Part shown: piece by piece, positions 1 through 8,235 of the stretch
Layout: every line of letters starts with the position of its first letter
Numbering within the stretch: the first letter of the stretch is position 1
Source of the DNA: an uncultured Bdellovibrionales bacterium
GTDB taxonomy: Bacteria > Bdellovibrionota > FAC87 > UBA2466
Direction of reading: 5' to 3'
NCBI GenBank assembly: GCA_937903155.1
Contig: CALCZU010000132.1
Coordinates: 102,564 to 166,563, forward strand
DNA length: 64,000 bases
Translations under genes and position numbers: made by a program
The notes under the pieces: model-generated
What the model was told of the DNA's origin: nothing
The model's input: only the letters and a program-made list of their open reading frames with translations
The model's database searches: none

Positions 1-154
1 TTCCCTGCTTTTAGTCTTTTTTCAAGCCTTTTAAAGTTTGATTTAAATGACTTGAGATAAGGTCAGCCTTGACTAGGGGCTGTATCGGGACACTTAGATT
101 GAATCCGATTAAAAGCTTACATAAACTAGGAAAAACTGTGTGGCGTGTCAATAG

Positions 155-178
155 GGGGCGGAAAAAAACTTCCGCCCC
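155..178 (-). terminator. Hairpin terminator downstream of the cold-shock gene
   Basis: A 9-bp perfect stem (GGGGCGGAA paired with TTCCGCCCC) with a 6-nt loop begins 10 nt past the stop of the minus-strand cold-shock gene. There is no long U tract on either strand, so intrinsic termination may be weak, but the position fits transcript end or 3' stabilisation. Confidence 0.5.
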
Positions 179-187
179 TTAGAAAAA

Positions 188-400
188 TCAGGCGTTTCCT
201 TTAACTTTCATGACTCGGGTGGCTTGAGGCCCCTTCGGTCCATCGGTCATGTCGAATTCGACTTGCTGACCTTCTGTGAGAGACTTAAATCCCTCGCCTT
301 CGATCGAAGAAAAGTGCACAAAAACATCCGCGCCCCCTTCTTGTTCGATAAAACCATACCCCTTATTGTCATTGAACCATTTCACATAGCCTGTTGGCAT
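188..400 (-). CDS. Cold-shock domain protein (CspA family)
   Basis: This 70-residue protein is a single cold-shock OB fold of normal family length. It would bind single-stranded RNA and DNA and melt secondary structure in mRNA. The two RNA-binding motifs are clear: RNP1 as KGYGFI near residues 13-18 and RNP2 as VFVHFS near residues 26-31, preceded by the usual GYVKWFN start. The ATG follows a strong GGGAGGA ribosome-binding site. A consensus -35 box lies about 160 bp upstream, so the predicted 5' UTR is about 130 nt, as is usual for cold-regulated csp genes. It diverges from ftsK. The specific paralogue (A, C, D or E) cannot be told from this sequence. Confidence 0.95.
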   Translation of the reverse strand: MPTGYVKWFNDNKGYGFIEQEGGADVFVHFSSIEGEGFKSLTEGQQVEFDMTDGPKGPQATRVMKVKGNA

Positions 401-538
401 ACTTGTCCTCCCAAAAACACTTTCAAACCGTGTAAAAACCCCATAGCTATCCCTGCCTTTTTACAGACAAGGCGGTGCAGTACTTTAGTTGTTGATTTGA
501 AAGTAAATATAAAACCCCACCATACCCACCAATCTTGA

Positions 539-567
539 ATGATGCTGATGGGTTCACCCCGTGTCAA
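539..567 (-). promoter_or_regulatory. Predicted promoter of the cold-shock gene
   Basis: On the minus strand a perfect TTGACA (562-567) is followed after 17 nt by CATCAT (539-544, 4 of 6 matches to TATAAT). Predicted transcription would start near 532, leaving a leader of about 130 nt before the ATG at 400. Confidence 0.45.
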
Positions 568-576
568 GCGACTTAA

Positions 577-604
577 TTGACTAGGAATGTCACTGAGTTA
601 TACT
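577..604 (+). promoter_or_regulatory. Predicted promoter of ftsK
   Basis: TTGACT (577-582), 16-nt spacer, TATACT (599-604). This is a near-consensus sigma-70-type promoter 83 bp upstream of the ftsK start and oriented towards it. It lies back to back with the cold-shock promoter. Confidence 0.55.
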
Positions 605-686
605 ATATAGAGACTTAATTCCCAGTTCTCAATTCCTTACGTTTTTCAATTTTTTAACTAAATTCTTCTCATTTCGAGGGACCTCT

Positions 687-3077
687 ATGTTTTTTGGTAA
701 ATCCGATGATTCCAACGTCGAATCGAACACTTTTTCGACAACTTCTCAAAATACGATTTTTGCCGAAGTCGTAAAAATATTTTGGATCGCTTCAGCGATT
801 TGTTTGCTCCTTGCGCTCGTCAGTTACTCACCATCCGATCCTTCGTGGAGTACTTTTTCGACGAAAGGTGATTTTAGAAACTGGATGGGACGTACTGGTA
901 GCATCGTCTCCGATTTATTATTTCAATTATTCGGAATTGCCGCATTCGCAATCGCGATCGTTTTTGTTTTAATCGGATTTACTCAGAGTCGTTTTCATTC
1001 GAATAAAGAAGAGAGTAAAGCCAGTTACACGACACCGATTTTATTTTTGCTCTCTGTCAGTAGTCTAATTCAGTGTCTCTATCCAACTCAGTACACGCCT
1101 TGGAGCCTTCCAAATCCTGGAGGATACTTCGGGCGACTAATCACTTCCGCGTTTGAATATCTTACAGGGCCTTTAGGATCGATTCTTTTAAGCATCTTTT
1201 TTTCACTCGTGACGACGGTGATTGTGTTTCGATGGAAGCTTGTCAGTTTCTTAACAGTCTCGGTTAAAAAATTCGCGAAAACGCTTTTTGCCTCATTTGT
1301 CGGATCCATCTACGCATTTATCACGAAAGCAAAAATCTTCTCGGCAAAATTGAGCGTGAAGAAAAAACTTGCGGCGGCTCAAGCTCCAGTGCAGGCCGTG
1401 GGAGTCCAATCCATTGAGCAACTGAAACCCTTTACCCATTCGATTATGATGGGACGAAAAGAAAAATCAGAAGTTCAAGAAGCTTTGGAAGAAGAATCGA
1501 CCGACGAAAACGGGATTCCCATTACCACGAACCAAAGTGACGAGGACATGCAAAAGCTTGTCAATCCGCTCGTGAATAAACGCGGACCTATTGAAGCGAA
1601 ACACAAAAGGCTTTTTAGAAAGCATTTAAAGTTCCAATTGCCCGACATCAATATGCTGGGGGGCAAAGCCGAAGCAAAAGTCAAAACAGTCGATAAAAAC
1701 TGGTATATCGATAAAGCAAGCATCCTCGTCCAAAAGTTAAAAGACTTTGGTGTTGAAGGTGAAGTCGTTAATATCTCTCCCGGTCCTGTCATCACGGTTT
1801 ACGAATTTAAACCTGCGAGTGGCGTGAAGATTAAAGAAATTGCGAATCTCTCAGACGATTTGACTCTTGCCTTGAGCGTACTTTCCGTACGTATCGTAGC
1901 ACCGATTCCCGGAAAGCCGGTCGTTGGGATTGAAATTCCCAGTCCTTACCGCGAGACGGTTTACTTTAAGGATCTCGTTCAAGAAACTCCTTTTTTCAAA
2001 CCGGAAATTCGCATTCCATTGGCACTCGGAAGATTGGCTTCAGGCGAACCTGTGACGGCTGATCTTGCGGCAATGCCTCACTTACTTGTTGCGGGAAGCA
2101 CGGGAACGGGGAAATCTGTTTTTATCAACACGTTGATTTCGAGTTTACTTTACCGATTCTCCCCTGATCAACTGAAGTTGATTTTAGTCGATCCGAAAAT
2201 GGTCGAACTTTCTCTCTACGAAGGCATTCCGCATCTTTTACTTCCGGTGGTTGTGGATTCTAAAAAAGCAGCGCTTGCTTTACGCTGGACTGTAGATGAG
2301 ATGGAAAGACGTTACTCTCTCATGCATAAATTTGGCGTGAGACACCTCGATGCTTACAACGAAAAGTTAAATGCTCAATCGGGGGGACCCACTGAAGAAA
2401 ATCCATTTTTGCCGTATATCGTTGTTGTGATCGATGAGTATGCGGACTTAATGGCCGTTGTTGCAAAAGACGTTGAACTTTCGATTGCACGACTGGCGCA
2501 AAAAGCGAGAGCCTCGGGAATTCATCTCGTTCTGGCGACTCAAAGACCTTCAACAGATGTCGTTACGGGAACGATTAAAGCGAACTTCCCGAGTCGACTT
2601 TCTTTCCGTGTGGCTTCTTCGGTCGACTCGAAAACGATCTTGGATAAAACCGGCTCTGAGAGACTTTTAGGCCAAGGGGATATGCTTTTCCACTCCGCAG
2701 GTTTTTCTACTTTAAAACGAATGCAGGGTGCTTTTATCACTGACAACGACACTGCAAAAGTCGTCGAGTTTTTAAAATCCCAAGGTGAACCTGAATACGA
2801 TGAACGCATCATGCGTTCGATGGAAGAATCTGAAAACGTCGGTGAAGATGGCGTTCCGGCGCCTGGTGAAGGCGGAGATGCCGAAGCGCGACTTTATGAT
2901 AGCGCGGTCAGGCTTGTGACCGAAAAAGGCGAAGCCAGCATTTCTTTGATTCAGCGCCATTTAAAAATTGGATACAACCGTGCGGCGACTTTAATGGAAC
3001 AAATGGAAAAAGAAGGCGTTGTCGCTCCCTCGACAGGAACGTCCAAACGCCGAACTGTACTTGCAAGCCACCTTTAG
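687..3077 (+). CDS. ftsK: DNA translocase FtsK
   Basis: This 796-residue protein is a septum-anchored, ATP-driven DNA pump that clears chromosome termini from the division plane and activates dimer resolution. The N-terminal 200 residues contain several hydrophobic membrane segments. A short charged linker (about 230-320) follows, far shorter than in E. coli FtsK and closer to SpoIIIE. The motor has Walker A GSTGTGKS at about 470-477 and a Walker B region around VVVIDEYADL near 578-587. The C-terminal about 65 residues (SAVRLVTEKGEASISLIQRH onward) form the winged-helix gamma domain that reads KOPS-type polar sequences. The ATG follows AGGGA about 7 nt upstream. It appears monocistronic, with a palindromic repeat just after the stop. 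Confidence 0.97.
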   Translation: MFFGKSDDSNVESNTFSTTSQNTIFAEVVKIFWIASAICLLLALVSYSPSDPSWSTFSTKGDFRNWMGRTGSIVSDLLFQLFGIAAFAIAIVFVLIGFTQSRFHSNKEESKASYTTPILFLLSVSSLIQCLYPTQYTPWSLPNPGGYFGRLITSAFEYLTGPLGSILLSIFFSLVTTVIVFRWKLVSFLTVSVKKFAKTLFASFVGSIYAFITKAKIFSAKLSVKKKLAAAQAPVQAVGVQSIEQLKPFTHSIMMGRKEKSEVQEALEEESTDENGIPITTNQSDEDMQKLVNPLVNKRGPIEAKHKRLFRKHLKFQLPDINMLGGKAEAKVKTVDKNWYIDKASILVQKLKDFGVEGEVVNISPGPVITVYEFKPASGVKIKEIANLSDDLTLALSVLSVRIVAPIPGKPVVGIEIPSPYRETVYFKDLVQETPFFKPEIRIPLALGRLASGEPVTADLAAMPHLLVAGSTGTGKSVFINTLISSLLYRFSPDQLKLILVDPKMVELSLYEGIPHLLLPVVVDSKKAALALRWTVDEMERRYSLMHKFGVRHLDAYNEKLNAQSGGPTEENPFLPYIVVVIDEYADLMAVVAKDVELSIARLAQKARASGIHLVLATQRPSTDVVTGTIKANFPSRLSFRVASSVDSKTILDKTGSERLLGQGDMLFHSAGFSTLKRMQGAFITDNDTAKVVEFLKSQGEPEYDERIMRSMEESENVGEDGVPAPGEGGDAEARLYDSAVRLVTEKGEASISLIQRHLKIGYNRAATLMEQMEKEGVVAPSTGTSKRRTVLASHL

Positions 3078-3103
3078 TCTCTATCGTAAGTTTAAAAATC
3101 CTT

Positions 3104-3189
3104 GTCATTGCGAGCGTGCGTAGCACGCGCGCCAAACCTCAGTTCCGCACACAAAGGTTGCCGCGCGTGCTACGCACGCTCGCAATGAC
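3104..3189. repeat. REP-like palindrome, convergent gap ftsK / hydrolase
   Basis: The first 28 nt, starting GTCATTGCGAGCGTGC, are an exact reverse complement of the last 28 nt, with a 30-nt loop holding CAAACCTC / AAAGGTTG half-matches. It fills the gap between two convergent genes. The same GTCATTGCGAG ends recur at 16976, 25727, 27566 and 34411. It could act as a bidirectional terminator. Confidence 0.9.
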
Positions 3190-3207
3190 GACGCCCGCGC
3201 TGAAAAC

Positions 3208-4824
3208 TTACTCGAACCAAGAGGCTAAAAGCGCCATTCTTTCTTTTAAGAGTTTTTTAAACTGTGGAGACGTTGCTTTTTCGTGGATTGAAAAAGTGTC
3301 AAAAGAATCGAAAGAGTAAATTTCCTTTTCGAAGTTGCTATCAAACTGTCTCACGGTGATTTTTAACGGAATGTCGATGAGCTTTGCAAACGCGATGAGT
3401 GAAGGCGGCGCTTTGACGAGCACAATCTCACTGTCGCTCATTATTTTAAAAGCCACCTGAAACAATTGGTATTTTTGCTTCATGTCCGGCGGATTAATTA
3501 ATGAGACATTTAAACTCTTTTGACTGAAAAGATACCCTAAGCTTTCGGGAGCCTCTTCATTGGGAGCACCGATGACGAGTTCGCGCACAATATTTTGGTT
3601 GAGAAAGCCACTCTCGAAAGCTCCGACAAATGCTAATTGGGATTTTCCAGCGCGGACGTAAGCACTGGGAGTGACATATTCTTCCAGTTTAAAATCAAAC
3701 TGCGTTGCCAGGGATTTAATCGCTTTAGGATGAATGGTGTCGACGGGTAACTTTAACTTCAGCCCTTGTCGTAAAAGACAGAGTTGAACTTGGCTCGAGC
3801 AAACGACATCCAATTCGTCTCCATTCACAATCTTCGGATTGAAATAGCTGTAGTAGTGCTTTTCAGCCATTCGTTTAAAGACATCCGCACTCAAAGCCTT
3901 TGCCCAGAGAATATACTCTTCGCTTTCCAGCTTCGCAGGAATATTGGACGGTCTGTAAACTTCACCGTAGGTCGCAAAAGGAGCGGATAAAGCGGTATTC
4001 AGAGGCACAACTCTCAATCCTTTTTCACAGATCTCAAAGAAAGCAGGATAGATCTTTTCTTTGTATTCTAAGAAGACGACCATTCCGGTGTGGGTCGCAT
4101 AACTGCGAGGGATACTGAAATTAGTATTTACACCTCCCGCAAGACCGTGATCCATGACGAACACATCGCCGGAACGGACTTCAACCCCGCGTACGATTGC
4201 GGAGTAGTTACTCGTGGCAAAGTAGGCACTGAGATCGAGCCCTTTTGTTCCGAGCCACTTGGCGCTTTCGTATTTTTTAGAGAACGATGCGCCTTCATAT
4301 TCCAATAGGGTTTCGGGACCTGCCAAAGAATTGGCTTTTTTAAATCCAGAATTTTTAACCGCTTCACGAGTGCCTTTAGGATCGCCAAATTTTGCAATGA
4401 CGAGATAGGCTTTCTCTTCTAAAGACTGCTTACCTTCGACAGCTTTTAAGACCGCTTCAGATTGCGCAACGGAAAGGTATCCACCCAGGACTTCAAGGTC
4501 GGAAAGAATTTCATCCAACTTCTCATCGCCCGCATTTTCAAGGCTTTTGATTCGTTCTTGGACGACGGTCGCCTTAAATACCGAGAGCATGTACTTTAAC
4601 TCAACAAGCGCTTCTCCATCTAATCTCCCGCGATCTAAATCTTGAATGTCTTTTTTGAGCTGCCCTAAGTTTTGCGGACGTTGCTTGTTTTTTAAATCGC
4701 TGAGGATTTCAGAAACCGTTTTTGCAATCTTATTGGCATCGGCGTCTTTAAAGTCATAAAGCGCGAAGGAAGAGACGGTAAAACAAACAAATAGAATGAA
4801 CGAAAGTTTAAGTCCTTGAAACAT
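3208..4824 (-). CDS. Exported YiiX/YaeF-like permuted papain-fold hydrolase
   Basis: The predicted product has 538 residues, starting at the ATG at 4824, which has AAGGAG upstream and opens a typical Sec signal peptide (MFQGLKLSFILFVCFTVSSFA). An upstream in-frame extension would bury that signal and is rejected. Residues about 40-170 are helical and charged. The central part has the order seen in circularly permuted NlpC/P60 (YiiX/LRAT-like) cysteine hydrolases: GDVFV, then a His in ATHTGMV, a Glu in FEICEKG, and a Cys in DVVCSSQV. These would form the catalytic His and Cys. Substrate is unknown; lipids or peptidoglycan-type amides are usual for the superfamily. About 170 residues after the Cys look family-specific. 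It is convergent with ftsK. Confidence 0.7.
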   Translation of the reverse strand: MFQGLKLSFILFVCFTVSSFALYDFKDADANKIAKTVSEILSDLKNKQRPQNLGQLKKDIQDLDRGRLDGEALVELKYMLSVFKATVVQERIKSLENAGDEKLDEILSDLEVLGGYLSVAQSEAVLKAVEGKQSLEEKAYLVIAKFGDPKGTREAVKNSGFKKANSLAGPETLLEYEGASFSKKYESAKWLGTKGLDLSAYFATSNYSAIVRGVEVRSGDVFVMDHGLAGGVNTNFSIPRSYATHTGMVVFLEYKEKIYPAFFEICEKGLRVVPLNTALSAPFATYGEVYRPSNIPAKLESEEYILWAKALSADVFKRMAEKHYYSYFNPKIVNGDELDVVCSSQVQLCLLRQGLKLKLPVDTIHPKAIKSLATQFDFKLEEYVTPSAYVRAGKSQLAFVGAFESGFLNQNIVRELVIGAPNEEAPESLGYLFSQKSLNVSLINPPDMKQKYQLFQVAFKIMSDSEIVLVKAPPSLIAFAKLIDIPLKITVRQFDSNFEKEIYSFDSFDTFSIHEKATSPQFKKLLKERMALLASWFE

Positions 4825-4925
4825 AGGTTCTCCTTTTGAGGGAAAATACGTACCACGGTTTCGGACTTCGCTGCGAGCGCAAAGTGAATCCAACAAAAAA
4901 TTTCACGTTTTCAACAGGTTGTCGC

Positions 4926-4973
4926 ACAATCGTCGTTGCGGGGAGCCGCCGACGACGGCGTCTATACGATTGT
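4926..4973. repeat. Degenerate REP-like palindrome overlapping the GST stop
   Basis: ACAATCGT at 4926 pairs with ACGATTGT ending at 4973. Between them is a degenerate copy of the TCGTTGCGGGGAGCCG repeat core. The 3' arm covers the stop codon of the upstream minus-strand gene, so the hairpin lies where its transcript would end. Confidence 0.55.
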
Positions 4974-5558
4974 TATGTGGTTCGGTTGATCTTGTACTCG
5001 TTTGAGCCAAGTTAGCACGGACGGAAATTGATCCATCTCAAATTTTCCCTCATGTGCCATATGGGTGTAGGCGTACAAGGAAATATCCGCAATCGAATAC
5101 GTTTCATTCACAAAAAATTTGCGAGGCTGTAAATGTTTTTCCATCACTGCGAGCGCTTGATAACCCAGTTTATGTTTTTCAACTAGCTGCTCGGCGAACT
5201 CTTTTTCTTTTTTCAGGACTGAAATCCAGTAACGAGGAACCGCGATATTCGGCATGTGGCTTGCCTGTTCAAAGAAAAGCCATTGCAGAACTTGCGTTTT
5301 TTCTAGCTTGCCCGCTGGTGAAAATGGCGTGCCTTCGGCGAGATGAAAGAGAATCGCGTTGGATTCTGCTATCTTTTCTCCCGATTCCAATTCCAAAAGA
5401 GGAACCTTTCCATTCGGGTTTTTTTCTAGATAATCCGACTTTCGAGTCTCTCCTGCCAATCTATCCAGAAAAACTTTCTCATACGGCAGTTGAAGTTGCG
5501 CCAGGAGAAGTCGGACTTTGTAGCAGTTACCCGAAAGCGGAAAATCATAGAGAATCAT
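4962..5558 (-). CDS. Glutathione S-transferase family protein
   Basis: This 198-residue cytosolic protein has the usual GST length. The thioredoxin-like N-terminal domain (1-80) shows the conserved NPNGKVPLL cis-Pro loop near 48-56 and the ESNAIL glutathione-binding motif near 64-69. The remainder is the all-helical C-terminal domain, with the expected SIADISLYAY region containing the N-capping Asp near 153. The active-site position after LSGNCYKV carries a Cys or Asn rather than Tyr, as in beta or theta-like classes. It would conjugate or reduce electrophiles, but the substrate is unknown. It is 44 bp downstream of the exported-protein operon and could share its transcript. Confidence 0.9.
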   Translation of the reverse strand: MILYDFPLSGNCYKVRLLLAQLQLPYEKVFLDRLAGETRKSDYLEKNPNGKVPLLELESGEKIAESNAILFHLAEGTPFSPAGKLEKTQVLQWLFFEQASHMPNIAVPRYWISVLKKEKEFAEQLVEKHKLGYQALAVMEKHLQPRKFFVNETYSIADISLYAYTHMAHEGKFEMDQFPSVLTWLKRVQDQPNHITIV

Positions 5559-5603
5559 GCTCTCAATCTACTGAAGCGCCCGCCCTTTGGAAATCAAAAA
5601 GCC

Positions 5604-6251
5604 TTACGGAATCACTTCTGCCTGCGAAGGTTCGACTTTCGCAAGTTTTTGAAGATCTGAGATTTTAGTCGCATAGTCATACTCCTGATGTGCTGGCGTT
5701 CTATAGATGAGTTTTTTATCTTCTTCGAAAGCAGATATCACCGTGACACATTCCAGAATAAAGCGGCTTTTTCCTTTGGTCTGCAGTAAGACGTCAATCA
5801 CTTGGATTTCCGAATACTTTTGGTCCGTGTAATACTTTGAATTGTTCACGGGTTTGTAGCGATCTTTTTCGGGCTCTACTTCTGACAGGTTTCTAACTTT
5901 TACCCCTTGTACTGTTAAACTTTGAGCACCTAATTTACGCCCCTTTTTGCTGGGTTGGTGGAGAATGTAGCAAGCAATGCTTGTTTCCCTGTCACAAGGA
6001 ACTTCTACCTCGGATTCGTACGTTCCTCCGGATGGGTGTTTGACGGTCTTCTTCATCTTACAAGTCGCAGAAGTTTTGTTTATGACTTTTTCGCCGAGGA
6101 AGGTCGAAAACGTTCCCGACAAAATTTCAAGGTCGGAAGGAGTCTCGATACTACTCTCAGCTGGAAGATTGATCAAAAGCTCAGGTTTTCGTTCTTCGGC
6201 AGCAAACAACGAATAGGAACAAAGTGCCAATAGGATGAGATATTTTTTCAT
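5604..6251 (-). CDS. Exported protein of unknown function
   Basis: The 215-residue product starts with a clear signal peptide (MKKYLILLALCSYSLFAAEE) and is predicted to be periplasmic or outer-membrane associated. It has a few Cys residues (TCKMK, PCDRE, ACYIL, ECVTV) that could form two disulfides. I recognise no family. The ATG follows an AAGGA site. It lies 4 bp after the 323-residue exported protein and is the last gene of the regulator-led operon, so it is probably co-translated with that protein. Confidence 0.75.
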   Translation of the reverse strand: MKKYLILLALCSYSLFAAEERKPELLINLPAESSIETPSDLEILSGTFSTFLGEKVINKTSATCKMKKTVKHPSGGTYESEVEVPCDRETSIACYILHQPSKKGRKLGAQSLTVQGVKVRNLSEVEPEKDRYKPVNNSKYYTDQKYSEIQVIDVLLQTKGKSRFILECVTVISAFEEDKKLIYRTPAHQEYDYATKISDLQKLAKVEPSQAEVIP

Positions 6252-6255
6252 GTTT

Positions 6256-7227
6256 TTATTTTCCTTTTTCTTCTGAGATAAAAAAGTTCCAAGGGAACTG
6301 TTGGTTTACTGGTTCTGGAATTTCGTAACTGATGGATATTTTGTCTTCATAGATATAGTCCCAAGGAAATGCCTTGGTGGGGTCGGAAGGGACAAATTTT
6401 CCGCGACGCAAAACGAGATTAAAGGAATTCCTTCCCCGATAACAACTCACGTTTGCGATAGAGACCTTCAGTTCGATCACTTGATTTTGTTGGGAATTGC
6501 GGCTGATTTTTCCCTCAGCGCTCAATGTCGTTCGACAATTTCTTGATACGAAGTCACCCTTTAACTCAAAAGTTCCGGTTCTCGGATTCAATTTGGTAAT
6601 TAAAGCTTTCGTCCCAGACTCTTGACCATAATCACCTGTCTGTCTCCACAAATCAGGAAATTGAATTTCAAAATCTTTGTGTTTTTTTTCAATTAAGAAC
6701 TCGATGTCATACTCTGCAGAACTGTCATACCAGCGCCCTTCAATAGGAGGTCCTTTTTTAAACGCATCGCCGATTGCGACCGCAAAACTGGCAGCAAACT
6801 CGTCTCCTTGATCAAAGTGATGAACGGCTTCTCCAATGAGCATCTCGGCTAGTTCCTGGAAGTTTTTATCCAGCTCGGGACAATGTTTGCGGGACAAGTA
6901 GATGGTCGCTTTTGCCGTATTTCCCGTTTGTCCGCATTTTCCATTCGGGTTGCTCTCGCGCAAAACAATCGGACTTTTTTTGAGATCCTCGATGAGCTCC
7001 GTTTTTTTAGATTTTAAAAATTTATACTCTTCACTTGTGCCCTTTTCGTCACGAAGCCAACTGACGTCGATTTGGGTCAGCATCTCGTCGGCCGCAAAGT
7101 TTCTTGCGCGAACATAATAGTTATAAAGCGGATCGCCTCCATGCCCCTCGGCGCCCGTTTTGACCGGCGGCGCTTCGGCGAATGCGAAATTCGCTATCAT
7201 CCAGAATGCGATTAGCGTTTTTTTCAT
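6256..7227 (-). CDS. Exported protein of unknown function with HHFDQGDE motif
   Basis: This 323-residue protein has a signal peptide cleaved after about residue 18 (FAFAEAPPV). After it comes GAEGHGGDPLYNYYVRARNFA, a start I associate with exported unknowns in Bdellovibrio-like genomes. A central stretch, GEAVHHFDQGDEFA near residues 132-145, concentrates His, Asp and Glu and might bind metal. No catalytic family is recognised. Its ATG overlaps the stop of the regulator gene (ATGA), so it is translationally coupled. The C-terminal 120 residues look like beta-rich repeats (TFELKGDFVSRNCRTTLSAEG). Function unknown. Confidence 0.75.
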   Translation of the reverse strand: MKKTLIAFWMIANFAFAEAPPVKTGAEGHGGDPLYNYYVRARNFAADEMLTQIDVSWLRDEKGTSEEYKFLKSKKTELIEDLKKSPIVLRESNPNGKCGQTGNTAKATIYLSRKHCPELDKNFQELAEMLIGEAVHHFDQGDEFAASFAVAIGDAFKKGPPIEGRWYDSSAEYDIEFLIEKKHKDFEIQFPDLWRQTGDYGQESGTKALITKLNPRTGTFELKGDFVSRNCRTTLSAEGKISRNSQQNQVIELKVSIANVSCYRGRNSFNLVLRRGKFVPSDPTKAFPWDYIYEDKISISYEIPEPVNQQFPWNFFISEEKGK

Positions 7228-8030
7228 TTTTTTCCTTTTTGCGACAGTGAAGTGACGGGATAAAAGCTTAAGCTTAAGTTGTACACTTCATTTGTTTTTT
7301 GAGTACTTTGTAAAAAATCGTGAAGTTCACGCCGAAATTTGGCGATTTTCTTTTTTGCTAGCGGTAATAACGAGGCATCGATTGCCATGGTGAGAGACGA
7401 TTGCTCACGTTTTTCGATGGGTGTTTTTTCCATCGCGTCTTTTGCTTTATCCAAGATTTGTCTTTGCATCTGTCTCAGTCCAGGAGTGCTTCCTGGGTAT
7501 TGAGTGGTTGTGATGCTGGTTTGAAATTTTAACCAGACATTTTTTTCTTTTTTGATCATCTTCATTCTGGCCAGGCGATCAAGTGCGAGACTGGCTTCGA
7601 TGTATGGAATTTCAAGAGCTTTTGCGATCTTGGTTGTCGTCCACACTCCTTCAACTCCGAGAAGCTCGAAAATTGCGAAGTAATACCAGTTTGAGATCAC
7701 TTCAAATGCATCTTTAGGGATCGCCCAATAGTTTTCGGTGGGAGCTATTTCATTTGGAATGGTTTTGAAACCCATCTCGATTGCAAAGTGCCGAACCAAT
7801 TCGGGGGTTAGGGACAATTTTTCGGAAATTTGAAAGAAGGTTCTTGAAGTAAGTTTTCTCTCCCCTCTTAAAATCTTCGAGAAGAGCGAAGGGTCGATAT
7901 TTAAATCTCTTGCGAAGGCTCTCATGGAATAGGACGACTTCGCTCGCATCTTTTCGAGGAGTCGATCCTTCAAGAAGCTTACAAAGTCGACTTCTCGAGA
8001 CGCTTGAGTTTTTTTAACCACTTGCAGCAT
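7224..8030 (-). CDS. TIGR02147-family transcriptional regulator
   Basis: This 268-residue protein fits the TIGR02147 family, which is strongly enriched in Bdellovibrio and Fibrobacter relatives. The N-terminus (about 15-85) is FVSFLKDRLLEKMRAK followed by a lambda-repressor-like helix-turn-helix: YSMRAFARDLNIDPSLFSKIL with GERKL. The rest is the conserved helical domain, whose middle contains a second predicted winged helix (WTTTKIAKALEIPYIEASLALDRLARMKMI). It probably binds DNA. It leads an operon with two exported proteins (next gene overlapping by 4 bp), so it may control them, although no target site was identified. Confidence 0.85.
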   Translation of the reverse strand: MLQVVKKTQASREVDFVSFLKDRLLEKMRAKSSYSMRAFARDLNIDPSLFSKILRGERKLTSRTFFQISEKLSLTPELVRHFAIEMGFKTIPNEIAPTENYWAIPKDAFEVISNWYYFAIFELLGVEGVWTTTKIAKALEIPYIEASLALDRLARMKMIKKEKNVWLKFQTSITTTQYPGSTPGLRQMQRQILDKAKDAMEKTPIEKREQSSLTMAIDASLLPLAKKKIAKFRRELHDFLQSTQKTNEVYNLSLSFYPVTSLSQKGKK

Positions 8031-8108
8031 TGAGTACGGGTTAGCATGGAGATTTGAGGAATTCTATTCTTTTTCCACAATCCGTGGACAGGTTTTGTCC
8101 ACAGCTGG

Positions 8109-8211
8109 GCGACGACTTGTCCGGTCTCGCAATAACGAGGGCGTTCTTTTGCAGCGAGATTGCGTCCGTCTCCGCTAAAGTTGCGCAGGACAAGTCGTCG
8201 CTTCGCTCCAC
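8109..8211. repeat. REP-like palindrome, CTAAAG variant
   Basis: GCGACGACTTGTCC near 8109 pairs with GGACAAGTCGTCGC ending near 8211, a 14-bp perfect outer stem. The interior contains GCAGCGAGATTGCGTCCGTC and CGCTAAAGTTGCGC, shared with the half element at 22815. It lies between two minus-strand genes. Confidence 0.8.
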
Positions 8212-8235
8212 AAAACGACGTTAGCTGCGAAATTA

